Below, in pieces: positions 18,184 to 26,535 of a stretch of DNA of 64,000 nucleotides. Under the pieces are notes generated by a model. It saw nothing but the letters and a program-made list of their open reading frames with translations. It did no database searches and had not been told where the DNA came from. The translations under genes were made by a program, and so were the position numbers. Origin of the DNA: Symbiodinium natans (Eukaryota; Sar; Dinophyceae; Suessiales; Symbiodiniaceae); NCBI GenBank assembly GCA_905221605.1, contig CAJNDS010002325.1, forward strand, positions 301,340 through 365,339. The letters are read 5' to 3'. Positions within the stretch are counted from its first letter, which is position 1. Each line of letters begins with the position of its first letter.

Positions 18184-21100
18184 GGAATTGGGGTTTCGGG
18201 CGTGCGTTCGGGCCGCGGAACTGGAGGTGGCGGAGGTATCGGGAGCGCCAGCCTTGGCGCGACCGACCTCGCAGCCTGTATGTCCTGCGACCTTGCTCGG
18301 CGCCGGTCCTCGTATTGTTGGCCCGTGAGGATCCCCGCCTCGAGCTGAGCGCGAAGGCTGATTGGGTTGAATGGCCTTCCTGCCGGTGCCAATGTCCCCG
18401 CTGCTCCTGTTTCCATCGTTTCTGCCATCCTCATCACCGTGCTGGAGAGGTCGCTGGCGGCTTTCGGCGGTGTCAAGCTGACCGGCAGTTGGGCATGGTC
18501 CTTCACCTGCATCCGCAGGAAGCTCTCCCTCAAAGGGCTTGCAGCCCTTCTGAGGTGTGGCCTGGTGTGCTCAGATGCAGCTGCAGATACGGACCATGAT
18601 AGCCCAGGTTGGAAAGTGATTCCCGCCAGGGAGGTGTCACTCGGAGAGCGCTCTTTGCATGCCTGGGCTCGGGGCCCCGGCGGTGCTCCGTGTACACTGC
18701 TGTCGGGCTGACCGGTTCCCCCGGCGGCTGCGTCATGGAGATAGGGGGATGCTCCGGATGTGCTGGGGTCGTTGGAGCTGGAACCCCTGTGGTTGGCCTC
18801 CATTCTCCCCAATCCTCGTCGGACTCGTCTATTTCCACCACCATTGTCGATGGTCCTGGCCCTGGGCTCGCCGGTGCTGCCGTGGTTGTTTCCTTCGGGT
18901 TCGGCTGAGGAAACTCGCTCGGTCCCAGCGTAACCACTGAGCGAGCCTTGCCCTCTGTCACTCCAAGTTCCAGCTGCTCTGGTTCGGCAAGAGCTTGCTC
19001 CCATGTGCCCCAATCCACCGGGTTCTGTGTCACGTGGAGGCCCTCCTTGGAGATGGTCTGCGTGAAGCCCTGCATGTTGGCTTCGTGTGGCTCGCTCATC
19101 AAGTGGGCTTCGGTGACATATTTCTGGCACAGGAGACAAAACAGCGTCACCGGCGTATCCGGTGAGTCGCTGGCTCCCGAAGCTTGTGCTGCCGTCCAAG
19201 CTCCTCCGAACCGACGAGCAACCCACGTCATCCAGCCTGCCGACGCCCAGCGCCGTTTTCCCCTCCGTGCTGGCGCTGACGATGCCGGCGGGGGGCCGGA
19301 GGGCTCCCGAGGATCGACCCCCATGGTCGACTGATCCACATGGTCCGGCAGCAAGTTCCGCACCGGTCTCACGGCCTTGGCTTTTTCCTTGGATTTGATC
19401 TTCGGCGTCGGCTTCATCTGCACCATAGCGGGTCCCTTGGCTGGAGCCTCTGACATCGAAGGATCCGTTTGGAATTCCCTCACCCCAGTGTGGGACGACG
19501 GTGCCTCCGCCGCTTCCGTCTCTTCCATGACGTACTCCATCGAAGGAGATGAGGTCGAAGGGTCCACCCTTGCCGAATCCAAATCCAGATCCATCTCGTC
19601 CCCTCCAGTGGACTCCGCCTCGGCATACGTTGCCTGGAGCTCCTCTCGGAGATCCTGTGGAAGCTCTATGCCGTGCTGCGCGGCGTTGGCCTCCAACAGT
19701 ATCAGTCTCCTGCGTCTCGCCCCCTGGCGCATGCCTTCCAACTCTTGGATGCTTCGTTGCATCGTGGCACTCGGATCCATAGCGGCGGTCTCCTATCTGT
19801 CCTACTCTAGGAAAACTTCGCCTCTTTGAGCAATCCAAGCTGCCAATCTCAACCTCATCAGGGAAATCCTCCAAGCAAGCACGACAGACAACTGTTTCCC
19901 TACCATGCTCATGCACAAGACGCTCAACTGCTGGTGTGGTGCTGTTGTCCTGTTGCTTGTGTGAGATAACGCTGCTGTCATTTTCAAATACAAGCCGCTC
20001 GACTGATGGTGTGGTGCTGTTGTCCTGTTGCTTGTGTGAGATAACGCTGCTGTCATTTTCAAACACAAGCCGCTCGACTGCTGGTGTGGTGCTGTTGTCC
20101 TGTTGCTTGTGTGAGATAACGCTGTTGTCTTCACTAAAAATCAAGCGTTCATCCCTATCAAGCTCACGAACAACTGGCGTATCCACATGACTGAAAAACT
20201 GAAGTTGATCCCTCGCAGAGCCGGAAACGTCATCGACTGTCCTTAGTCTGTCCTTAGCTTCGCCTTGGTCCAGGTCAACATGTTCGTGGCTCGTCTGAAA
20301 CTCGCAATCAACTACCTCATCAAGACATGAAACATCCAGCAATTCGGGGTTTTCGGGCTCAACACACACTCTCGCAGAGCTGCGATGACCTCGATTCGAA
20401 GTCGAACGATGAAAATCACGACTCGAAGACGACTTGCGAGACCGACTTCGACGAAACTGTTCCGTTTTGGCGATCAAATCCTGCGGTTTCAGCGCTAAAG
20501 GATGGTCATTCCGAACTGACGCAAGCCAACTAACTGAAGCAAACATGGTTGGTTTCAGCGTTACGCCGTGCTTTCGGACGGTAATTACGCCCTGCTGGCC
20601 GCACATTGCTGGCTCCCAACCTCCATTCTGACAAAGCAAGTTGATGTTCAGCAAATTGTGCTTGATCTGATCGGAAATGACGGCTTCAAACCTAGCCCTA
20701 CACATGTACACAGCGTCACCCTCATGCTCAGAACTGCTCTTCAGTGATGCTGATGTGGTGGTTTCAAAGCAAACTTCCACCAAAACATGTGTCGATCCGC
20801 CAATCTCAACGGAATCTCCTGTCGCAGTCTCCGCATGCGACTTCGGGCGTCCTTCAAGCCATGCAAGGACCTTCACATGATCACTCTCAAGCGTCTCTCT
20901 CGTGATGATGTGGAACGAACTACCAGAGTCAATCAGCCAGTAAATACGATCATCTGAAGGAAAACTAACCACTTGGTTCGTGAGCATCATACCAAAGTGA
21001 TATCCCTCCAGAAACGTCTTGATTGATGACTGTGCTTTTCCACTACCCTTGGTTGTGGGTTGTGCTGCTGCTTTCGCCGAAGTAGACGATGAAGATGATG

Positions 21101-22697
21101 GTGCCTCTGGCTGCGTCGTAACGGCCTGGTTCGTTGCCGCTGCGGCTTTGTCCTTCGGAGGTGCCCAGCAGTCGCGTGCCCAGTGTCCAGTCTTCCCGCA
21201 GTTCCGGCAGACATCCGTCTTCTTCGCCTCTCTGCTCTTGCTTCGAGCTTTGTCCCCTTTTCCGCTTCGCTCACCTTTCTTGTCCTTTCCTTTCGCTTTG
21301 CCGCCCTTCAGTCCCTTTTCTCCTTTCTCGCCTTTGTTGCCCTTGTTGCCCTTGGAGCCTTTGTTGCCCTTGTCTCTGTCGCCCTTCTCGCCCTTACCGC
21401 CCTTGAAAGCATTCGCATACCCGGATGCTCCTTCTCTCTGGAAGTCCATCACACGAAGCTGCTCGTCGTAGAACTGTAAACCAGTCATCAGCTCACTCAT
21501 GCTTCTTGTTGAGTGATGGAGGAGCAGATACCTCTTGGCCTCAGAATCTAAGTGCTTCATCAGGCACAAGACTCCCTCTTGTTCTCCGATGAGCAACTCT
21601 GGGAAGCGATGCTTCACCTGCGCCTCGAACTTGAGGAGTTCGGTGGTGTACCACCTAGCGACATCAAGTGGTCGTTTGAGGTGTTTCGGCGGCACCAGGC
21701 CCAAAGCCTGCTCGCGAAGGGCTTGTCCTTCCACTCTGGAGCGAACAGACAACTCATTGTTCAAAGAACGCCAGAGTTCGTATCCGGCACTTGCTCCCAT
21801 CTGCTTTACCTCGATGAGATGCACCAAATCCTGCCCACGCTGGAACTTGCTCATGGACTGACGAAGCAAAAACCAAAGTTTGGTCGACCGAGCTGCTTTC
21901 CCGGCTTCAAGCTTCACTTGCAAGACTTCCACACTGCTACTCATCGCCTCCTGCAACTCCGTAGCGTGCCGATCGTCAAGCAAACAAAGCCAGCTTGTAA
22001 GTTCGTCTCTGTAAGCTGTCCAAACTCGGATTTCAGCATGTCTACTCGTCATGGACGCATAGTTCAGCTGAGGCAATTGTGGGATGTAGCCCTCTGCTCT
22101 CTTGTTTCGTACACCAGAGTCTACTTCCATATCCACAGCGGTCGATGCATTCGCAGATGATGCTGAGGGGTTTCCTCCAGGGGTAGGACTCGTCGACGAT
22201 GAAGTTGTAGCTGTTGCATTTTGTGCATTTGCAGCATTCGCACTTGCAAGCTGCAATGCCTGCGTCAGCATGGCACTCATCTGTTGAAGTTGAGCTGCCT
22301 GCTGTCGGATCTGCTCGTCCTGTGCTTGCAGCATTGCTCTTGTGAACTCCATCTGTTGAGCTACTCCAGGTGCAAGGGGCAACTGCATATTCGGAACTTG
22401 AAGGGGCTCTTGTGGTGCTGTCTGAGGGGGTGTTCCCATCTGGTAGAACTGAGGTCCAAACAAAGGCACAGCCCCAACTGGTGGCTGATGGCCTGCTCCA
22501 GTCGTAGCTGTCCACTGCCTTGGGTCTACTCCGCGTGGAACTGAAGCTGGTCGCGCTGGCAAAGACCTTCCACGTTCTCTTCTCCCACGGGCACTTGGTG
22601 ACCTTGCACCAGAAAGCCCTGTGGAACTCAGGCTGCTTGCACTGCGGCCTCTCGGAGAACGGTCTCGTCCAGGCACACGTTCTTCACCAGTGTCCAT
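18090..22697 (-). CDS. Copia A gag-protease
   Basis: An ORF from ATG 22697, open for 1535 codons, but convincing as Copia protein only to about 19.8 kb and again for its last ~150 codons. Gag: basic S/R-rich start, Q-rich helix, a UBN2-like core (~210-440), a KGGKGEKG-type Lys/Gly tract (~450-500) and a CCHC zinc knuckle CRNCGKTGHWARDC (~511-524). Aspartic protease: WLIDSGSSFHI (DSG at ~590). Downstream is a 75-bp repeat region. Between 19780 and 18530 this frame is Gly/Arg-rich shadow of another ORF. The last part reads as a Pro-rich segment and an RD/RS tail. The pattern suggests two compensating frame changes or an inserted gene. Confidence 0.75.
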   Translation of the reverse strand: MDTGEERVPGRDRSPRGRSASSLSSTGLSGARSPSARGRRERGRSLPARPASVPRGVDPRQWTATTGAGHQPPVGAVPLFGPQFYQMGTPPQTAPQEPLQVPNMQLPLAPGVAQQMEFTRAMLQAQDEQIRQQAAQLQQMSAMLTQALQLASANAANAQNATATTSSSTSPTPGGNPSASSANASTAVDMEVDSGVRNKRAEGYIPQLPQLNYASMTSRHAEIRVWTAYRDELTSWLCLLDDRHATELQEAMSSSVEVLQVKLEAGKAARSTKLWFLLRQSMSKFQRGQDLVHLIEVKQMGASAGYELWRSLNNELSVRSRVEGQALREQALGLVPPKHLKRPLDVARWYTTELLKFEAQVKHRFPELLIGEQEGVLCLMKHLDSEAKRYLLLHHSTRSMSELMTGLQFYDEQLRVMDFQREGASGYANAFKGGKGEKGDRDKGNKGSKGNKGNKGEKGEKGLKGGKAKGKDKKGERSGKGDKARSKSREAKKTDVCRNCGKTGHWARDCWAPPKDKAAAATNQAVTTQPEAPSSSSSTSAKAAAQPTTKGSGKAQSSIKTFLEGYHFGMMLTNQVVSFPSDDRIYWLIDSGSSFHIITRETLESDHVKVLAWLEGRPKSHAETATGDSVEIGGSTHVLVEVCFETTTSASLKSSSEHEGDAVYMCRARFEAVISDQIKHNLLNINLLCQNGGWEPAMCGQQGVITVRKHGVTLKPTMFASVSWLASVRNDHPLALKPQDLIAKTEQFRRSRSRKSSSSRDFHRSTSNRGHRSSARVCVEPENPELLDVSCLDEVVDCEFQTSHEHVDLDQGEAKDRLRTVDDVSGSARDQLQFFSHVDTPVVRELDRDERLIFSEDNSVISHKQQDNSTTPAVERLVFENDSSVISHKQQDNSTTPSVERLVFENDSSVISHKQQDNSTTPAVERLVHEHGRETVVCRACLEDFPDEVEIGSLDCSKRRSFPRVGQIGDRRYGSECHDATKHPRVGRHAPGGETQETDTVGGQRRAARHRASTGSPRGAPGNVCRGGVHWRGRDGSGFGFGKGGPFDLISFDGVRHGRDGSGGGTVVPHWGEGIPNGSFDVRGSSQGTRYGADEADAEDQIQGKSQGRETGAELAAGPCGSVDHGGRSSGALRPPAGIVSASTEGKTALGVGRLDDVGCSSVRRSLDGSTSFGSQRLTGYAGDAVLSPVPEICHRSPLDERATRSQHAGLHADHLQGGPPRDTEPGGLGHMGASSCRTRAAGTWSDRGQGSLSGYAGTERVSSAEPEGNNHGSTGEPRARTIDNGGGNRRVRRGLGRMEANHRGSSSNDPSTSGASPYLHDAAAGGTGQPDSSVHGAPPGPRAQACKERSPSDTSLAGITFQPGLSWSVSAAASEHTRPHLRRAASPLRESFLRMQVKDHAQLPVSLTPPKAASDLSSTVMRMAETMETGAAGTLAPAGRPFNPISLRAQLEAGILTGQQYEDRRRARSQDIQAARSVAPRLALPIPPPPPVPRPERTPETPIPWSGAPSPAFMELIRRRRDRQERDRSRSPSP
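18530..19780 (-). CDS. Extra ORF inside Copia A: zinc-finger protein, unknown
   Basis: A 416-aa ORF with its own ATG, in a third frame, lying between protease and integrase. The N-terminus (ELEGMRQGARRRRLILLE) is helical and basic, followed by an acidic stretch (GGDEMDLDLDS). A single CLLCQKYV…HLMSEPHEA finger near residues 215-235 has the C-x2-C…H…H spacing of matrin/U1-type fingers. The rest is P/S/T/E-rich with EIDESDEDWGEWRP. It stops at 18530; the -/+1 frame continues with coherent protein ending in an RDRQERDRSRSPSP tail, so the true product may be ~560 aa with one frame change. It might be a captured host gene or an element-specific accessory gene. Function unknown. Confidence 0.55.
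   Translation of the reverse strand: MDPSATMQRSIQELEGMRQGARRRRLILLEANAAQHGIELPQDLREELQATYAEAESTGGDEMDLDLDSARVDPSTSSPSMEYVMEETEAAEAPSSHTGVREFQTDPSMSEAPAKGPAMVQMKPTPKIKSKEKAKAVRPVRNLLPDHVDQSTMGVDPREPSGPPPASSAPARRGKRRWASAGWMTWVARRFGGAWTAAQASGASDSPDTPVTLFCLLCQKYVTEAHLMSEPHEANMQGFTQTISKEGLHVTQNPVDWGTWEQALAEPEQLELGVTEGKARSVVTLGPSEFPQPNPKETTTAAPASPGPGPSTMVVEIDESDEDWGEWRPTTGVPAPTTPAHPEHPPISMTQPPGEPVSPTAVYTEHRRGPEPRHAKSALRVTPPWRESLSNLGYHGPYLQLHLSTPGHTSEGLQAL
19921..20145 (-). repeat. Three tandem 75-bp repeats in Copia A gag-protease ORF
   Basis: Starts at 19921, 19996 and 20071, differing at a few bases. 75 bp is 25 codons, so the frame is preserved; each unit encodes VISHKQQDNSTTP plus ERLV. An in-frame minisatellite within the coding sequence. 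Confidence 0.9.
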
Positions 22698-22847
22698 GCT
22701 GGAGCACGAAGCTCCGCTACCACGTTGAAACTCGTGGCACAGCTACGGGGCCTAAGGGACCTCAGGTCAAGACTACACTCAACCCTCACAGCACGAAGTG
22801 CGGACTCTTTTCACTGCGCTGTTCACAGCTTCTCGAGCTCCGCTCGT

Positions 22848-22868
22848 CTTGAGCCAATGCGAGCACGG
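22848..22868 (-). other. Relict spliced leader in Copia A leader
   Basis: On the minus strand, 21 bases begin CCGT and end CATTGGCTCAAG. The last ten bases are an exact spliced-leader match and the first four also match; the middle has diverged. It is in sense, 151 bases upstream of ATG 22697. Confidence 0.65.
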
Positions 22869-23345
22869 CTCTCCAGCTTCAAACACTGTCTGCCAGACAT
22901 GGGAAAACAAAGGTACTTCAGGTGAAAAACACTCAGCCATGGAACTTCTACTCCTAAACACTGTGGGTAGGTTCCTAGCACCTTTTAGGTGCTCTGCTGA
23001 GCTCTGTGCAGACCTAAACTGGCTTGAGTCACTTCTGGTCACCAAATACCAGATCACAAACAGGAAACGAGTTCCGACAAACGAGTTTCGAGAAAACGAA
23101 CAGAAAACGGTTCTTCCTACTTAAAACAAGGTCTCACCAAGCCAAAAGAAATCTGCACTGCCTGACATGTCCTCGTGCCTATGCTTCACACTCATAGCAG
23201 ACAACTCAAGTCAAAAACATTGAATATTTTTTCGTCAGTTTTTAACTTGGAATGGCTTGACACTTCTCACAGAATGGCTGTTTTTCTACGGCAGTGTTGC
23301 CCCTAGAGTGCTTGCTCTCCTCGCTCTGTGCTGCACTTGTGGACG
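22869..23345. other. Upstream flank of Copia A, no gene seen
   Basis: AT-richer sequence with a TTTTTTCG run near 23228. I see no ORF of weight and no terminal repeat matching the other end of Copia A. Confidence 0.5.
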
Positions 23346-23840
23346 ATGGATGACATGTCGGACGCGGAGGACGAACCCGAGGCACAGATGAATGATTGGC
23401 GCTTCTCGGAGCTGCGAACCACTGACCTTGCAGCTTTGCGAGAAGTAAATGTCTCCGCCCCTTTCCGGCTGCCAGTCATCTTTGATGCGCATTGGAAAGG
23501 GATCAGCACCACACCCACCAAGCATGGCCCCAACGTTTCCAAAAAGCGTGGTATGACGCAGCCACTGCTTATTGGGCTGCCATTTAAGGGGCTCATGCGA
23601 GCCAAACATCCAACCAAGCAGCGACTCAACAGCTTCTGGTTTGGGATGTACTGTCATGGCACCCCCAAGGACCCTGATCCTTCGGCCCTGCGTGCTGCAG
23701 TTGCCTCCTTCCCCTTTCAGTATAAGGACGAAGGTGTTGTGCAGTACAGGCAAATCCAGGAAGCTGTCCGGGTGATGTGGCTCGCGGCCCAAACCTCAAT
23801 GACAAGATACATGCGTATCCCCATTCCGGACGGCATCTGA
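23346..23840 (+). CDS. Hypothetical 164-aa ORF
   Basis: An ATG-started plus-strand ORF with an acidic beginning (MDDMSDAEDEPEAQ) and an otherwise ordinary composition (HWKGISTTPTKHGPN, FQYKDEGVVQYRQIQEAV). No family recognised. The overlapping minus-strand ORF (23286-23792) is poorer in composition. It could be an exon of a larger gene or a fragment of a repeat. Weak call. Confidence 0.3.
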   Translation: MDDMSDAEDEPEAQMNDWRFSELRTTDLAALREVNVSAPFRLPVIFDAHWKGISTTPTKHGPNVSKKRGMTQPLLIGLPFKGLMRAKHPTKQRLNSFWFGMYCHGTPKDPDPSALRAAVASFPFQYKDEGVVQYRQIQEAVRVMWLAAQTSMTRYMRIPIPDGI

Positions 23841-23930
23841 GTGGGGGGTTGATGAGCAAGAGCTGCCTCCAATGCAGGTCATGCCCAGCCGTACGCGTTC
23901 CCAACTCCTTTCATGGCTGCTGCCCAGCGT

Positions 23931-26030
23931 GATGTGAGCCCTCACATCTTCTTGCCGATGCATGCCGCAAGACGACCTCGGGATATTCTTGGTTTGGCAA
24001 CCCTCTCGTGGTCTCTGCACGGATTGGATTGTGCTTGTCTTTTGTGTGCTTACAGCTTGCAGCTGTACACCCTTGGTCGGCCCCGCGGTGTGCCTGTGGG
24101 AACGGGGGGCCTTTCTTGCGTGGTTGCTCCACTGGCTATCTGCCACGGACAACCCTGGACCGGTCCTGCCTGGATGTTCCAGCTTTGTTATCGGTAAAAA
24201 CGGCCAATCTTCCTTTTCTCTGCTCCCTCTAGGTGGGCAGGTTGCCCGCTTCTACGAGCACCTGTGGACAAACTGGCCTTTACGAGCCATTCTCGCCTGT
24301 GCTTGGGTTCTCTGCCTGTTTGGGTGTTTATCTCTGCGTGAAAGCAGCCATAATGACTACCTCCCCATCGGTAGGTGGCCAAGCATGATGTGAGCCCTCA
24401 CATCTCCTCGCCGACGTCTGTCGGTTTGGGCATGGAGGGTCTGATTCTGGTTGTTGAATTCTCAACTCTCACCGGCCAAGAAGAAGTTGCTTGGCTTTGT
24501 GCGAAGGGTTTACCTGATGGCTCTGATTGGAACGAAGCAGTCAAGTCTGCTTTGGCCGTCGGACGAGACTCTTGTAAGTCAAAAGAACGTTGCGCCTTGT
24601 GCTCGGAGAGGCTCCACTGGCTGACCACCATGGAGTGCTCTGGGCTGGTCCTACCCTTTGTTCTTGCCGTTAAGTCCCCACTGGCTGACCACCATGGGGC
24701 AACTTTACACTTTGGATCAAAGAAGGTTGACACCTGCAACGTCCCGTGCCAAGGCACGACCATGCCCCACCTCTGATGGCGGACTTGTGAACCTTCTCGT
24801 GAACGGCCTTGGCTGGTGCTGAATGTCTTCGCATCGGTGGCTGCATGATGGTGGTTTTGTGAATCTGGCAACGTCGCATTTTGCGACGCACCTGCGCACT
24901 CGGTGCTACATGTGTGCTCCCGGCCTCTTCGACGATTTCGAGTACTGAGTGCACAGGGTGACCTAGCAGTTCGACGCGCTGGCTGTGGACACTTCTACGT
25001 GGAGAATGCACCCGCTGACTTGGCAGGGAGCCATTCCCCACTTGTAGAACAACCTGGCCCTCTTGAGACTCTAGAGGGTCACCCTCGTCTGAGTTTGACC
25101 TGCGGCAGGGCAAGTGGGCTCCCCGCCCGCGTGGATGTTACCTGAAGGCTCTGATTGGACCAAAGTAGCAATACCATGGAGATCCTTGCACTTCGGCACC
25201 AATGTGATGTGAGCCCTCCCATCTCCTTACCGACGTACCTCGCGGGCTTGGGTTTGGAGGGACCTGATGCGTGCCGATGCGCAGGCCAGCGCCAAGGTTG
25301 CGTGGCCTTGTGTGAGATGCCTGGACTGGGAGGTTCCTCGTTGTCATTATAAACCCTGTGGCGTTAAGGGTTTGGAAACTCGCTGTGGACTCTCCCCGTG
25401 GAATCGGTAGCTGCAGCTACTCTCGCCCCCCCTCTGGCCGTGCGCGGGCACCTCTCTGGGTGGGCACTTGTACGCCAGGTTGACTGGAGAACCCTGTGCT
25501 CGGAGCTGCTCCACTGGCTGACCACCATGGAGTGCCCTGCGCCGGTCCTGCTTTGATTGTTCTTGCTGTTAAGTCCCCACTGGCTGACCTCCATGGGGCA
25601 TATGCCCCCTGTGCCGGGCGCGGACACCTCTCTGGGTGGGCACTTGTACGCCAAGGTGAATGGAGCACCCAAAACTCGGAGCTACTCCACTGGCTGACCA
25701 CCATGGAGTGCCCTGGGCCGGTCTTGCCTTGATTGTTCTTGCTGTTAAGTCCCCACTGGCTGACCACCATGGGGCATATGCACATCTTTCATCCCCCCTA
25801 GGGAGTCTGACTTGCAACATCCTTTCGCCATTGAGTGTCGGTTGTCTGTCCTTGACAACGAGTACGTGATCCGAACCTCTTCTGATGACCTCGGTTTGAA
25901 TAACCGCTGTCGCACCAGTGGCTACATGATGGTGGTTTTGAGAATCTGGCAATGTCGCAATTTGCGATTCCCCCACAAGCTCTGTGCTTCCTTGTGAACC
26001 GGGACTTCATTGACGACTTCGAGTACTGAG
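23931..26030. repeat. Hairpin-bearing non-coding repeat family, about two long units
   Basis: Two diverged units (~23.9/24.4-25.0 kb and ~25.2-26.03 kb) share ordered landmarks. A hairpin GATGTGAG-CC-CTCACATC occurs at 23931 and 24387, and with one arm change at 25206. CACTGGCTGACCACCATGG blocks occur at ~24613, ~24675, ~25508, ~25575, ~25687 and ~25754. ATGATGGTGGTTTTG precedes a second hairpin (CGTCGCA-TTT-TGCGACG at 24872; a shorter one at 25955), and TTCGAGTACTGAGT occurs at ~24936 and ~26019. Within the second unit a 179-bp segment is duplicated (~25445 and ~25624). ORFs through it are repeat translations, so I do not call genes. Confidence 0.75.
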
Positions 26031-26136
26031 TCCGTGGGGTATCTAGTAGTTCAGCGCGATTGCTCGCTTTGTTTCTTTGGTGTTTGTTTGCTTGGTGGTT
26101 GCTTGGTGTGTCTGGCGGATTGTGTGCGCTGACTTT

Positions 26137-26535
26137 GTTTCACCCTTTACGTCGAGCCCAACAAGACCGGCCTACTGTGCTACTGATGTAGTAAAGAGGC
26201 GTCAGTCCAAAAAAAAAAAAAGATCGCCCCAGGCGATTACACCAGGCACCTCCCTCAGAGAAGGCTGTCAAAGGGTACAAGAGGTTTTGGCTTGCAGGGT
26301 CATTCGCAGTGTCCTGGCGAAGGTCGGTTTTCAGGTTTGTAAAGACTGCAATCGTAGTGCACGTGAAGTCAAAGCAAAGTACTCTTGCTGTTTGCTCGTG
26401 TTGCAAACAAGCAAGCCCGGGAGCTTGGCAAGCAAAAGCACCCAAACTAACAGAACATTATTTTTGAAATGGGCGCCTCTTTACTACGTCAGCAGCTCAG
26501 TAGGCCGGTCTTGTAGGTTGGGTCGGAAGTGAAAC
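26137..26535. mobile_element. MITE-like element with ~50-bp terminal inverted repeats
   Basis: The left arm (26153-26202) and right arm (26472-26523) are inverted copies sharing AAGACCGGCCTACTG and GTAGTAAAGAGGCG, with a four-base indel. GTTTCAC/GTGAAAC at 26137 and 26529 may be the outer ends. The ~270-bp interior has an A13 run and no ORF. Size and structure fit a non-autonomous DNA transposon. A target-site duplication is not obvious. Confidence 0.65.

Larger units (their letters stand above)
13861..22868 (-). mobile_element. Copia-type retroelement A
   Basis: Gag, protease, integrase, RT and RNase H in the Copia order, read on the minus strand in several frames, with an extra ORF between protease and integrase. 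The 5' limit is set by a spliced-leader relict at 22848-22868. I found no LTR pair by eye, which together with the leader relict suggests a copy made from a mature mRNA, or LTRs too diverged to see. The C-terminal end carries an additional domain after RNase H. Confidence 0.8.

Noticed and set aside
18530-19780. Gly/Arg-rich middle of the 1535-codon gag-protease frame as protein
   Set aside because: The other frame here has far more protein-like composition with a zinc finger and its own ATG; the open frame is probably a GC-driven shadow.
24600-25785. Short minus-strand ORFs with repeated MVVSQWSSSEH
   Set aside because: They arise from the CACTGGCTGACCACCATGG repeat in non-coding units; frames change between units.
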